Below are positions 29,563-38,580 of a stretch of DNA of 64,000 bases, in pieces. This DNA is from JBDSLU01 sp031407765. Lineage in GTDB: Bacteria; Acidobacteriota; Vicinamibacteria; Vicinamibacterales; Vicinamibacteraceae. Each line of letters begins with the position of its first letter. Position 1 is the stretch's first letter. A program made the position numbers and the translations under genes. Location of the stretch: the NCBI GenBank assembly GCA_031407765.1, contig JANOIR010000163.1:1-64000 (forward strand), read 5' to 3'. The notes beneath the pieces were generated by a model, which worked only from the letters and a program-made list of their open reading frames with translations, had not been told where the DNA came from and made no database searches.

Positions 29563-30876
29563 CTAGTCGTAGTATTCGCGACCGAGGTGCGTGATGAGGT
29601 CTTCGCCCTTGAGGTAGCGCAGCGTGTTCTTCAGCTTCATCAGCTGAATGAACAGATCGTGCTCAGGATAGACGGTGGGCGCGTGCTGGGGGCTCTTCCA
29701 GTAGAACGACAGCCATTCCTGGATGCCGCTCAGGCCGGCGCGCCGGGCCAGGTCCAGGAACAGGACCAGGTCGAGCACGATCGGTGCCGCGAGGATGCTG
29801 TCGCGGCACAGGAAGTTGATCTTGAGCTGCATGTCGTAGCCGAGCCAGCCCACGATGTCGATGTTGTCCCAGCCCTCCTTGTTGTCGCCGCGCGGGGGGT
29901 AGTAGTTGATGCGGACGACGTGATGGAGATCACCGTAGAGGTCCGGGTACAGGTTGGCCTGGAAGATGTAGTCGAGCAAGCCTTTCTTGCTCTCTTCCTT
30001 GGTCTTGAACGATTCCGGATCGTCCAGGACCTCGCCGTCGCGGTTGCCCAGGATGTTGGTCGAGTACCAGCCCTTGACGCCGAGAAGGCGCGCCTTCAGG
30101 CCCGGCGCGATGACCGACTTGATGAGCGTCTGGCCGGTCTTGAAGTCCTTGCCGGTGATCGGCGAGCCGGTCTGGGCTGCGAGCTCGATCAGGGCCGGGA
30201 TGTCGGCGCTCAGGTTGGGCGCCCCATTGGCGTAGGGGATGCCTTCCTTGAGGGCCGCGTAGGCGTAAATCATGCTGGACGGAATCGAGACGTCGCTCGA
30301 CTCGAGCGCCGCCTCGAACGTCGCCAGGCTCCGATGCGCCGGCCCCTCCTGGGCATAGATCTCGGTACTGCCGCACCAGATCATCACCAGCCGGTCGCAA
30401 CCGTTGGCCTGCTTGAAGTTGCGGATGTCGTCGCGGACCTGGTCGGCGAGGTCGCGCTTGTTCTTGCCGGTCTTGACGTTGGGGCCGTCCAGCCGCTTGA
30501 CGTACTGGCGATCGAAGACCGCCTTCATCGGCTTGACGCCCTCCATCTCGGTCTTGACCTTTTCGAGCAGGCGGTCGTCGAGCACCCCTGCGGTCTTGGC
30601 CGCCTCGTAGCAGTTGTCCTCGAAGATGTCCCAGCCGCCGAACACCAGATCGTCGAGGCTGGCGAGCGGGACGAACTCCTTGATCGGGGGGGTGCGGTTA
30701 TCAGTGCGCTTGCCCAGCCGGATGGTGCCCATCTGGGTCAACGAACCGATGGGCTTGGCAAGGCCCTTCCGGACCGCGAAGACGCCGGCGATGAACGTGG
30801 TGCTGACGGCGCCCAGGCCGACCAGCAGGATACCCAGCTTGCCTTGTGCAGGAGCGATCTCGGTCGGTGCTTTCAC
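29563..30876 (-). CDS. ino1: myo-Inositol-1-phosphate synthase
   Basis: A 437-residue NAD-dependent isomerase making inositol 3-phosphate from glucose 6-phosphate. Visible: Rossmann loop LLVGLGAVSTTFIAGV, WDIFEDNCYEAA, GKDFKTGQTLIKSV (catalytic lysines region), GWYSTNILGNRDGE, and the late helix PIVLDLVLFLDLARRAG. Inositol phosphate feeds inositol lipids or compatible solutes. GTG start, eight bases after a TATAGT box, so the transcript is probably leaderless. Confidence 0.93.
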   Translation of the reverse strand: MKAPTEIAPAQGKLGILLVGLGAVSTTFIAGVFAVRKGLAKPIGSLTQMGTIRLGKRTDNRTPPIKEFVPLASLDDLVFGGWDIFEDNCYEAAKTAGVLDDRLLEKVKTEMEGVKPMKAVFDRQYVKRLDGPNVKTGKNKRDLADQVRDDIRNFKQANGCDRLVMIWCGSTEIYAQEGPAHRSLATFEAALESSDVSIPSSMIYAYAALKEGIPYANGAPNLSADIPALIELAAQTGSPITGKDFKTGQTLIKSVIAPGLKARLLGVKGWYSTNILGNRDGEVLDDPESFKTKEESKKGLLDYIFQANLYPDLYGDLHHVVRINYYPPRGDNKEGWDNIDIVGWLGYDMQLKINFLCRDSILAAPIVLDLVLFLDLARRAGLSGIQEWLSFYWKSPQHAPTVYPEHDLFIQLMKLKNTLRYLKGEDLITHLGREYYD

Positions 30877-30884
30877 GGCCGGAC

Positions 30885-30890
30885 ACTATA
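30885..30890 (-). promoter_or_regulatory. -10 box TATAGT for ino1
   Basis: On the minus strand TATAGT ends eight bases before the GTG at 30876. There is no ribosome-binding site in between. Confidence 0.5.
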
Positions 30891-30900
30891 TCACCCGGAA

Positions 30901-31452
30901 TCACCCGGAATTTCGGTTGGCCGGACGCGAGGATTCGTAGAACGCCAGGCCCCCACGCTCACTCAGAAGGCGGGCGGCGCGGAAACCGGCGTGGCCCAAG
31001 GCGGCGATGACGCGGGCCGATTCCGGCACGCCGGCGGCGGCCACCACCATCGCCCGTCCCCCGGTCCGGATGACCCGCCAGGTGTCCGCCAGGGCGGCGC
31101 CGAGCGCTTCGACCGTGGCAGGCATCGGCACGATCGCCACGTCGAAAGCGGCGTCCTCGAACGGCAGCCGATCGAAGGCGGCCGCCTCCACCTCGACCAG
31201 AACGCCCGCGGCAGTTGCCGCCACCTCGACCGTGTTGGCGACGGTGGCGTTCGGTTCGACCGCGGTCACCCGACCGGTCAGCCCGGTCGGCGCGCCCACG
31301 GCCGCCACCAGCCGGCCGTCACCGCCCCCGATGACCAGGACCCGGTCGCCGAGGCGGGTGCCCACCATCTGCGCGATGAGCTCGGTCTGGCCGCTCTGCC
31401 CGCGTAGCCGCTTGATCAGCAGGTTGTTGGCGAAGACGTCGAAGAAGCCCAT
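30901..31452 (-). CDS. Class I SAM-dependent methyltransferase-like protein
   Basis: A 183-residue protein beginning MGFFDVFANNLLIKRLRGQ. The glycine-rich SAM loop is VLVIGGGDGRLVAA, followed by acidic VTAVEPN, then LPFEDAAFDVAIVP, the usual post-motif order of class I methyltransferases. The start at 31452 was chosen because the longer frame runs back through an intergenic repeat. Short for the family and lacking a substrate-binding insertion. It sits 24 bases before ino1 on the same strand but ino1 has its own -10 box. Substrate unknown. Confidence 0.7.
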   Translation of the reverse strand: MGFFDVFANNLLIKRLRGQSGQTELIAQMVGTRLGDRVLVIGGGDGRLVAAVGAPTGLTGRVTAVEPNATVANTVEVAATAAGVLVEVEAAAFDRLPFEDAAFDVAIVPMPATVEALGAALADTWRVIRTGGRAMVVAAAGVPESARVIAALGHAGFRAARLLSERGGLAFYESSRPANRNSG

Positions 31453-31492
31453 GCCCGCATTTGACACCGGAACGGCCGTCCGGGGAGGTTCC

Positions 31493-31525
31493 GTGCTCGG
31501 AGCAAGCTCCGAGCGCGCTCCGAGC
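31493..31525. repeat. Intergenic repeat: three 11-bp units forming a palindrome
   Basis: GTGCTCGGAGC, AAGCTCCGAGC and GCGCTCCGAGC in tandem. The first two give the same perfect inverted repeat as at 18062-18081. It lies between the divergent methyltransferase and ZIP genes. Confidence 0.8.
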
Positions 31526-31547
31526 AACTTGTAGAAACGGCAGCGGC

Positions 31548-31553
31548 TACAAT
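31548..31553 (+). promoter_or_regulatory. -10 box TACAAT for the ZIP transporter
   Basis: TACAAT ends eight bases before the ATG at 31562, so the transcript would start at or next to the start codon. Confidence 0.5.
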
Positions 31554-31561
31554 GCGCGCCG

Positions 31562-32299
31562 ATGCAAGGTCTGCCGCTGGCCATCGGGTTGAGCCTGGTC
31601 GGGAGCTTCGCCGGGCTCCTGATCGCGGCGGCGCTGCTGCTGTTCCCCTCGGAGACGCGCGGCAAGCTGGTGCCCTGGCTCGTCAGCTATGCCGTCGGCA
31701 CGCTCCTGGGCTCGTCGCTCCTGCACCTGGTACCCGAGGCCCTCGAGCAGGTGCCGGCGCGGCAGGGCGTGCTGGCGCTGCTGGCGGGGATCCTCAGTTT
31801 CTTCGTGCTCGAAAAGCTGGTCATCTGGCGACACTGCCACGAGGGCGACGACGAGTGCGCCACCCATTCCCGGGCGGCATCGCTGGTGATCGCCGGGGAT
31901 GCCTTCCACACCTTCATCGACGGCGTGATCATCGGCGCCGCAGTGCTGACCTCCGCCCCGCTGGGGCTGTCCACCGCGCTCGCCGCCGCCACGCACGAGA
32001 TCCCGCAGGAGCTCGGCGATTTCGGCGTCCTGCTCCACGCCGGCTACACCCCACGGCGCGCGCTCATCCTCAACGTCGCCTCGGGGGCGACCGGGGTCGT
32101 CGGCACGCTGGTGGTCTACGGTGCGGCCAGTCAGCTCCCCACCGCCCTGCCCTACCTGCTGGCCTTCGCCGCTGGCGGCTTCCTCTACATCGCCATGGCC
32201 GACCTGATTCCCGGCCTCCACAGCCACCAACAGTCGAACCACCCCGTCCGCCAGACGCTGCTCATCGCCGCCGGGATCGCGACGATGCTCCTGGTCTAG
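31562..32299 (+). CDS. ZIP-family divalent metal transporter
   Basis: A 245-residue inner-membrane transporter with about eight helices. The paired metal-binding helices are clear: GDAFHTFIDGVIIGA (H and D ligands) and THEIPQELGDFGVLL (HE..QE ligands). The loop before them is rich in metal-binding residues (WRHCHEGDDECATH). Expected to move zinc or iron into the cytoplasm. Slightly short for the family. Divergent from the methyltransferase gene. Confidence 0.92.
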   Translation: MQGLPLAIGLSLVGSFAGLLIAAALLLFPSETRGKLVPWLVSYAVGTLLGSSLLHLVPEALEQVPARQGVLALLAGILSFFVLEKLVIWRHCHEGDDECATHSRAASLVIAGDAFHTFIDGVIIGAAVLTSAPLGLSTALAAATHEIPQELGDFGVLLHAGYTPRRALILNVASGATGVVGTLVVYGAASQLPTALPYLLAFAAGGFLYIAMADLIPGLHSHQQSNHPVRQTLLIAAGIATMLLV

Positions 32300-32547
32300 C
32301 TTTGTTGGCGGCCGGGCCTCACGCGGGACGGCGGGGCCACTTCAGGCGGCGGCCGAGCCGGCCGGCCGTCACCGCAAGTGGACAGCCGTCCAGACGATTC
32401 GGCTCCCTGGATCGAAATCCAATCGACAGGTGCGCGACACCTCGTGGCACGAGCTTTGATCATAGAAGGCGACAGAAGGAGCCGGCGGGAAACGCCCAAC
32501 GACGGCTCCACTGATAGCGGTCAGATGAACCGCTCGAAGGTGTCGCC

Positions 32548-33114
32548 ATGAGAAAGACCATTGCTCGAGTCGCGCTCGGATTCGCCCTGACCCTCGGCCT
32601 GTCGTCGCACGCGTTCGCGGACGACGAGGCCACCATCGGCCGCGCCAACCTCGCCGTCTTCAAGGACGTGTCGAACCAGGTGCTCGGCTACGTCAACTTC
32701 ACCGTGTTCGACGACATCTCGGCGTCGGTCGAGGACGGCGTCGTGACCCTGACCGGTCACGTGACCATGCCCTACAAGAAGGAAGACCTCGCGCGACGCG
32801 TCTCGCGCGTCGCCGGCGTCAACGTGGTCGAGAACAAAATCCAGGTGCTGCCCGTCTCCATCTTCGACGACCAGCTGCGCTTCCGGATCGCCCGCGCCAT
32901 CTACGGCAACCCGGCCTTCTGGCACTACGCGAACATGGCGCAGCCGCCGATCCACATCGTCGTCAAGAACGGGCACGTCACGCTCGCCGGCGTCGTCAAC
33001 AGCAACGTGGAGCGCGCGCTGGCGCGGTCGCTGGCCACCGGCTTCGGCGCCTTCGACGTCAAGAACACGCTCAAGACCGACGACGAGATGAAGAACGAGC
33101 TCGAGAAGATCTGA
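32548..33114 (+). CDS. Periplasmic protein with two BON domains
   Basis: A 188-residue exported protein, signal peptide MRKTIARVALGFALTLGLSS. Two BON (OsmY-type) domains follow: residues about 45-105 (VEDGVVTLTGHVTMPYKKED, VAGVNVVENKIQVLP) and about 110-180 (VKNGHVTLAGVVNSNVER). BON proteins bind phospholipid and stabilise the envelope under osmotic or other stress. Residues between the domains (YGNPAFWHYAN) are typical of the family in Acidobacteriota and Proteobacteria. Alone on its strand. Confidence 0.88.
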   Translation: MRKTIARVALGFALTLGLSSHAFADDEATIGRANLAVFKDVSNQVLGYVNFTVFDDISASVEDGVVTLTGHVTMPYKKEDLARRVSRVAGVNVVENKIQVLPVSIFDDQLRFRIARAIYGNPAFWHYANMAQPPIHIVVKNGHVTLAGVVNSNVERALARSLATGFGAFDVKNTLKTDDEMKNELEKI

Positions 33115-33176
33115 AGACGGTCGCGGGCTGATGGCCCGGACTCGAATCAGGAAGGGCGTTTCGGACGCCGCCGATA

Positions 33177-33365
33177 TCAGGCGGCTTCCGGACGCCCTTT
33201 GCGTTTCACCCAGTGTTGGTTGGCGGCAGTTCCCTCAGAACTGCCGCAGGCAGCCGCTGAATCCGCGTCGCTGTTCAGCCGACGCTGGGCGCGCCGGCTG
33301 GCGACGCGGGCGGCTGCGGGTGGGTGCGGTCAGGCGGCTTCCGGACGCCCTTTGCGTTTCACCCA
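33177..33365. repeat. 36-bp perfect direct repeat, 153 bp apart
   Basis: 33177-33212 and 33330-33365 are identical. The second copy is the 3' end of the lipoprotein gene (stop codon and the codons for KRKGRPEAA); the first is a stray copy beyond the end of the gene. Confidence 0.9.
33223..33247. repeat. Intergenic hairpin repeat (CCTCA-loop family)
   Basis: GCGGCAGTTC-CCTCA-GAACTGCCGC, ten-base perfect stem, between the two copies of the 36-bp repeat. Same family as 23682-23707. Confidence 0.75.
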
Positions 33366-34082
33366 CCAGATCACGACGACGAACAGCACGGCCGCCGCCG
33401 CCGCCGCGCCGCCGAAGATCGTCAGCGTCCAGGCCAGGATGGAGTTGCGCTCCATCCGCACCTCGACGCGCAGCGGCTTGCCGGCCAGGCGATCCTTCAG
33501 GGATTGCTCCCACGACACGATGTTGCCGCGCTCGACCTGTTTCGACGGCGCGTTGTGGAACTGGATCTTGGCCGGCACGTGCAGCCGCACCGCCACCAGC
33601 TCGTTGCCTTGCCACGGCCCCACAGCGTTCGGCAGCATCGACGCGCCGATCGCCTGCACGAACGTCACCGTCTCGCCGCGCGGCGTGAAGCCGTAGGCCG
33701 ACCAGGCGAACGGCACCGCCTGGGCAAGCGTGCGGATGTCGTGGGTATCGACGCGGATCTGGACGAACTTGCGGCCGTGCCGCGTCCAGGGCCGGCTGAC
33801 GCGGGTGACCTCGGTCACCTTCGACACGTAGAAGCGCCGCACCGCGTCGCGATCGACGCCGTCGTCACCGTCGTCGAACGACGGGGCCCCACGCAGCGCC
33901 GAGAGCGCCGCCAGCGAGGTGTTGACGACCACCGTCGCCGATCCGTCGACCTTGAGGTAGATCTCTTCTTCGTACTCGTACTCGCGGCCGAAGAGGCCGC
34001 TGCCGCACGCCGCACCCGCCAGCACGAGCGCGCACGCGATCGCGCGTGCCGTCCATCGGCGCAGCCAGGCGCTGCGCTCCAC
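33330..34082 (-). CDS. Lipoprotein with C-terminal membrane helix, unknown function
   Basis: About 250 residues. A lipobox-like VLAGAAC follows a short basic leader, suggesting lipid attachment; a globular part (YEEEIYLKVDGSATVVVNTS, FVQIRVDTHDIR) follows, then a strong transmembrane helix (AWTLTIFGGAAAAAAVLFVV) and a basic tail KRKGRPEAA. The combination of lipid anchor and C-terminal helix is unusual. The GTG at 34082 was chosen because the longer frame runs through the 160-bp palindrome at 34087-34246. No ribosome site is obvious, so the start is uncertain. Confidence 0.65.
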   Translation of the reverse strand: MERSAWLRRWTARAIACALVLAGAACGSGLFGREYEYEEEIYLKVDGSATVVVNTSLAALSALRGAPSFDDGDDGVDRDAVRRFYVSKVTEVTRVSRPWTRHGRKFVQIRVDTHDIRTLAQAVPFAWSAYGFTPRGETVTFVQAIGASMLPNAVGPWQGNELVAVRLHVPAKIQFHNAPSKQVERGNIVSWEQSLKDRLAGKPLRVEVRMERNSILAWTLTIFGGAAAAAAVLFVVVIWWVKRKGRPEAA

Positions 34083-34086
34083 CCTG

Positions 34087-34246
34087 GCAGCCCGTGGTGG
34101 AAGTCCCGCTGCATTCGACGGGCGATGCATCCCAGCGCTCGGCGTTGCTCGTCGCTTGCATACTCCCGGTATGCGCGCTCCTCGCGCCTTGATCGCTGGG
34201 CGCCTCGCCCGTCTCGGTGCCACGCGGCACTTCCACCACGGGCTGC
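34087..34246. repeat. 160-bp imperfect palindromic element (MITE-like)
   Basis: The ends are an 18-base perfect inverted repeat, GCAGCCCGTGGTGGAAGT at 34087-34104 and its complement at 34229-34246. Inner arms pair as well: GACGGGCGA and CCCAGCG on the left match CGCTGGG and TCGCCCGTC on the right. The centre is a hairpin GCATAC-TCCCG-GTATGC at 34158-34174, exactly midway. It encodes nothing and would fold into one long stem. Confidence 0.85.
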
Positions 34247-34268
34247 TAACCGTCATGGGGGTGGATGA

Positions 34269-34274
34269 TATAAC
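34269..34274 (+). promoter_or_regulatory. -10 box TATAAC for polA
   Basis: TATAAC ends eleven bases before the polA ATG. The expected -35 position coincides with the right end of the palindromic element at 34246. Confidence 0.45.
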
Positions 34275-34285
34275 TTCCGCCCGCC

Positions 34286-37018
34286 ATGGCCGTTCCCCGC
34301 CTCTTTCTGATCGACGGCAGCAACCAGATGTATCGCGCGTACCACGCGCTGCCGCCGATGACCAACGCCAGCGGGCAGGTCACGCACGCCGTCTACGGCT
34401 TCGTCACGATGCTGCTCAAGCTCATCGCCGACCACAAGCCGGAGTTCGTCGCCGCGTCGTTCGATCTGGCCGGCCCGACCTTCCGCCGCGATCTCGCCGC
34501 CGACTACAAGGCGACGCGGCGCCCCATGCCGTCCGACCTGATCGACCAGGTGCCGCTCGTGCACCAGGCCTGCCGCGCGCTCGGCGTGCCGATCCTGACG
34601 ACCGATCGCTACGAAGCCGACGACGTCATGGGCACGCTGGCCCGTCAGGCAACGGAGAAGGGCTTCGAGGTGGCGCTCGTCACCGGCGACAAGGACTTCT
34701 TCCAGCTCGTCGGCGGGCCGATCAAGGTCTACAACCCGCGCGAGCCGGGCACGTGGTTCGACGCCGAGGGCGTCAAGCAGAAGTTCGGCGTGCCGCCGGA
34801 GCAGGTGATCGACGTGCTCGCGCTGATGGGCGACACGTCCGACAACGTCAAGGGCGTGCCCGGCATCGGTGAGAAGGGCGCCCGCGATCTGATCACCACG
34901 TTCGGCTCGCTCGAGGCGCTGCTCGCGCGCGCCGGCGAGGTCACGCAGAAGCGCTACCGCGAGGCGCTGATCGCCCACGCCGACGATGCCCGCCAGAGCC
35001 AGGCCCTGGTCACGATCCACACCGATTGCCCGGTGACGTTCGACCCGGACGCGTGCCGCTACACCGGCGCCATCCGCGCCGACGCGTACGCGCTGTTCAC
35101 CGAGCTCGCGTTCCGCTCGCTGGTGTCCGCGTACGCGCCGCCCGCGGAGGCCACCGAACGCGACTACGCCGTCGTCGAGACCGATCAGATCGACGCGCTG
35201 GTGCACACCTGCCGCGCCGCCGGCGCCTTCGCCCTGCACGTCGTCACCGACGACGTCTCGCCGATGCGGGCGACGCTGGTCGGCCTGGCGATCTCGACGA
35301 AAGCCTGCCAGGCCCGCTACGTGCCGCTGGCCCACACGCACGGCACCGCCGGTGCGGCGCCGGCGCCGACGACGCAAGGCGGCCTGTTCGACGACGAGCC
35401 GATGGCGGCGGGACCGGGCCGGGCGGCGCTGCCGGACGCGCTGCGCGAGCTGCTCGAGGACGCCGGTGTGACGAAGGTCGGGCATGCGCTGAAGCAGGCC
35501 GCGGTGGTGCTCGCCGAGCACGGCGTCACGCTCGCCGGCATCGGCATCGACACCGAGCTCGCCAGCTACCTCCTCGACGCCAACCGCTCCGAGCCCGAGC
35601 TCGATGCGATCGCGCTCGAGCTGCTCACGTATCGTGCCTGTGCGCTCGAATCGGTGGTCGGCAAGGGCGCCAAGGCCATCTCGCCAGGCGCCGTCTCGCC
35701 GGCGACGCTGCTGACGTGGGCCGGCGAGCGCGCCGATCTCGCCGCCCAGGTGGCGCCGATCGTCGCCGAGCAGATGCAGGCCGCGGCGCTGACGCCGGTC
35801 TACGAGACGCTCGAACGGCCGCTGATCCCGGTGCTGGTCGCTCTCGAGCGGGCCGGGGTCCGCGTCGACACCGGCGTGCTCGCCGGCCAGGCGGCCCGCA
35901 TCGAAGCCGAGCTCGACGAGCGCGCCGAGCGGATCTACGGGATCGCCGGCGAGCGCTTCAACATCAACTCGCCGAAGCAGCTCGGCGACGTGCTGTTCGT
36001 CAAGCTGCAGCTGCCGGCGCTGAAGCGGACCGGCGCGGCGAGGACACCCTCGACGGCGCAGGACGTGCTCGAGGAGCTGGCCCTGACGCACGACCTGCCG
36101 CGCGAGGTGATCGACTGGCGCGGCCTGCAGAAGCTGAAGGGCACGTATCTCGATGCGCTGCCGTCGCTGGTCAACCCGCGGACCGGCCGCGTCCACACGC
36201 AGTTCAGCCAGACGACGGCCGCCACCGGCCGGCTCTCCAGCCGCGATCCGAACCTGCAGAACGTGCCGATCCGCACCGAGCTGGGCCGCGAGATCCGGCG
36301 GGCCTTCATCGCCGAGGCCGGCTGGCGGCTGATCTCGGCCGACTACTCGCAGATCGAGCTGCGCGTGCTGGCGCATCTCTCCGGCGATCCCAACCTGTCG
36401 GAAGCGTTCCGCGTGAACGAGGACATCCACGACCGCACCGCGCTCAAGGTGTTCGGCGAGCAGAGCGGCCTCTCGGCGCACGAGCTGCGGCGGCGCGCCA
36501 AGATCATCAACTACGCGCTGCTCTACGGGAAGACGGCGTTCACGCTGTCGCGCGATATCGGCGTCACCACGGAGGCGGCCAAGGAGTTCATCGCCGCATA
36601 CTTCGCCGGCTTCCCCGCCGTTCGCGCCTATCTCGACGGCACCATCGCCGAGGCCAAGGCCAAGGGCTTCGTGTCGACGCTCTACGGCCGGCGCCGCGCC
36701 GTCCCGGACATCCTGAGCCGCAACGGCATGCTGCGCGCGGGCGCCGAGCGCGTCGCGGTCAACATGCCGATCCAGGGCACCGCCGCCGACATCCTCAAGC
36801 GCGCGATGATCGACCTGCATGCGGCGTTCGCGCCCCTCCGCGACCGCGCCCGCATGATCCTGACCGTCCATGACGAGCTGCTGATCGAAGTCCGCGCCGA
36901 CGCCGTCGACGAGGTGTCGGCGATCGTCAAAGCGCAGATGGAAGGCGCGGCGACGCTGAGCGTGCCGCTGACGGTCGACGTCGGTGTCGGCGAGAACTGG
37001 AAGGACGCGAAGGCTTGA
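34286..37018 (+). CDS. polA: DNA polymerase I
   Basis: A 910-residue enzyme for Okazaki-fragment processing and repair. The N-terminal 5' nuclease is intact (DGSNQMYRAYHAL, YEADDVMG, VTGDKDFFQLV, GDTSDNVKGVPGIGEKGA). The polymerase domain is intact: DYSQIELRVLAH (motif A), RRAKIINYALLYGKTAF (motif B), VHDELLIE (motif C). The middle 3'-5' exonuclease domain is present as a fold but appears dead: the usual DxE is HVV (ALHVVTDD), the later KYD is KQA, and the final YxxxD is WAGER. The family is known to lose this activity repeatedly. Near-leaderless promoter; the next gene follows after two bases. Confidence 0.97.
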   Translation: MAVPRLFLIDGSNQMYRAYHALPPMTNASGQVTHAVYGFVTMLLKLIADHKPEFVAASFDLAGPTFRRDLAADYKATRRPMPSDLIDQVPLVHQACRALGVPILTTDRYEADDVMGTLARQATEKGFEVALVTGDKDFFQLVGGPIKVYNPREPGTWFDAEGVKQKFGVPPEQVIDVLALMGDTSDNVKGVPGIGEKGARDLITTFGSLEALLARAGEVTQKRYREALIAHADDARQSQALVTIHTDCPVTFDPDACRYTGAIRADAYALFTELAFRSLVSAYAPPAEATERDYAVVETDQIDALVHTCRAAGAFALHVVTDDVSPMRATLVGLAISTKACQARYVPLAHTHGTAGAAPAPTTQGGLFDDEPMAAGPGRAALPDALRELLEDAGVTKVGHALKQAAVVLAEHGVTLAGIGIDTELASYLLDANRSEPELDAIALELLTYRACALESVVGKGAKAISPGAVSPATLLTWAGERADLAAQVAPIVAEQMQAAALTPVYETLERPLIPVLVALERAGVRVDTGVLAGQAARIEAELDERAERIYGIAGERFNINSPKQLGDVLFVKLQLPALKRTGAARTPSTAQDVLEELALTHDLPREVIDWRGLQKLKGTYLDALPSLVNPRTGRVHTQFSQTTAATGRLSSRDPNLQNVPIRTELGREIRRAFIAEAGWRLISADYSQIELRVLAHLSGDPNLSEAFRVNEDIHDRTALKVFGEQSGLSAHELRRRAKIINYALLYGKTAFTLSRDIGVTTEAAKEFIAAYFAGFPAVRAYLDGTIAEAKAKGFVSTLYGRRRAVPDILSRNGMLRAGAERVAVNMPIQGTAADILKRAMIDLHAAFAPLRDRARMILTVHDELLIEVRADAVDEVSAIVKAQMEGAATLSVPLTVDVGVGENWKDAKA

Positions 37019-37020
37019 GC

Positions 37021-38580
37021 GTGCGCCGGACGCTGATGGCCACGACGATACTGGTCGTGGCAGGCTTCCTCGGCCTCGCGCTGCTGCTGCGGCTGTGGCC
37101 GCACGCGATGGCCACGGGCGACGCCGCTGTGGCCGAGATTTTCGTCCTCCACGCCAGCCGTGGCGCGTGGGCCCTCGGCCCCTACTCCCAGTTCTACTGG
37201 AATCATCCCGGGCCGCTCATGTTCTACCTGCTGGCACCGCTCTACGCGGTGTCGGGGCAGCACGCGCAGGCACTGAACGTCGGCGCGGCGGCGGTGAACC
37301 TCCTCGCGATCGCGACACTACTGCGTCTCGTGGCGCGCGCGGCCGAGCCGATCGCCACGCTGGCAGTCTCCGTAGCGCTGACGCTGTGGCTGATGCGCGC
37401 GCCCGAGACCCTCTCCAGCTTCTGGAATCCCGTGCTGATCGCCCTGCCGGCGCTCCTGTTCGTCTGGCTGGGCGCGACCGTCGCCGCCGGACAGGCCGCC
37501 GCGATCGTCCCCCTCGCCGGTGTCGGATCGTTCCTCGCACAGTCGCACGTCGGTCTGGTGCCGCCGGTCGGCGTGGTGTGGGTGGTTGCGCTCGGGGCGG
37601 GCTGGTATCGCACGCGCCAGGACGGGGAGACCGCCCGGCAGCGGCGATGGTGGCGGTGGCTGGCCGCCGGCGGCGTGCTCGTCGCCGTGCTCTGGGCGCT
37701 GCCGCTCGTCGAGGAGCTGACTGAGGAGCCTGGCAACCTGACGCTGATCGCCCGCTTCTTCGCGAGCGCCCCCCCGGGGCGGCGGACGATCGCGCAGTCG
37801 GCCACGATGTGGACGGCGGCGCTCATTCAAGGGATGGTGGCCGGATTCCATCAACCAATCGGCGTTCCGCTGCCCGTCCTCGCCCGGCCGGGCACCGTCG
37901 CCGCGGGCGTCGCACTGGTCGTCTTGCTCACGGCAATGGCCTGGCGCACCCGCGCGCGGCCCGGCCTGTCGCTGCCGGCCGCCTTCCACCTGCTGATCGT
38001 GCTGGTGGCGCTGGCGGCGATCCACCGAAGCCCAGGCCTGGTCGGCGATTACACGATCTTCTGGCTCGCTCCCATCGGTGCGAGCGCCGGCGTGTTGATT
38101 GCGGCGTGGGCCCTCGGCTCGCTGATCGCCGGCGCCGGGGCGCGTGCCGCGATGGTGGCGCGGGCAGGCGCCTGGCTGCCGGCCGCCGTGCTGCTGCTCG
38201 CCGTCAGCCTCTCGGCCTGGGATCTGCGCGCCCACTTCGGAGACAGGTCCCCGCGACCGGAGTCCCAGTCGGCCGCGTTGTCCCGCCAGACCCGAGATGG
38301 GCTGCGCGCGCGCGGCATCACCGATCCCGTCGTCGACATCGGAGACGGGGTCTGGGTCGAAGCTGCTGGGACGCTGGTCCAGATGTACAAGGCCGGCGAG
38401 CCATTCGCGGTCGATCCAGCCTGGACGTTCATGTACGGCCGACCGCTGACGTGGGCCCGGTGCCACACGCACACACTCCGATTCGCGGCTGCAGACGTCG
38501 CCGGCGTTGGCGAGACGATTGCGGTAGCGGGACCGGTCCGTGTCCGCGTGGAGACGATCGGGACGTGCCCAGGCCGATGA
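37021..38580 (+). CDS. Polytopic membrane protein, GT-C glycosyltransferase-like
   Basis: A 519-residue protein with about ten hydrophobic segments and a soluble C-terminus. The first large loop has GDAAVAEIFVLHASRG and GPYSQFYWNHPGPLMFYLL; the acidic residue and the HPGP signature match bacterial GT-C-type glycosyltransferases. The start is taken at GTG 37021, preceded by AAGG; a TTG at 37015 overlaps the polA stop and an ATG lies at 37036. Likely adds a sugar to an envelope lipid or protein. Co-transcribed with polA only by position. Confidence 0.7.
   Translation: MRRTLMATTILVVAGFLGLALLLRLWPHAMATGDAAVAEIFVLHASRGAWALGPYSQFYWNHPGPLMFYLLAPLYAVSGQHAQALNVGAAAVNLLAIATLLRLVARAAEPIATLAVSVALTLWLMRAPETLSSFWNPVLIALPALLFVWLGATVAAGQAAAIVPLAGVGSFLAQSHVGLVPPVGVVWVVALGAGWYRTRQDGETARQRRWWRWLAAGGVLVAVLWALPLVEELTEEPGNLTLIARFFASAPPGRRTIAQSATMWTAALIQGMVAGFHQPIGVPLPVLARPGTVAAGVALVVLLTAMAWRTRARPGLSLPAAFHLLIVLVALAAIHRSPGLVGDYTIFWLAPIGASAGVLIAAWALGSLIAGAGARAAMVARAGAWLPAAVLLLAVSLSAWDLRAHFGDRSPRPESQSAALSRQTRDGLRARGITDPVVDIGDGVWVEAAGTLVQMYKAGEPFAVDPAWTFMYGRPLTWARCHTHTLRFAAADVAGVGETIAVAGPVRVRVETIGTCPGR

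Noticed and set aside
33330..34256. Longer start (34256 or 34130) for the lipoprotein
   Set aside because: Both lie inside the 160-bp palindromic element and encode arginine-rich sequence with no signal.
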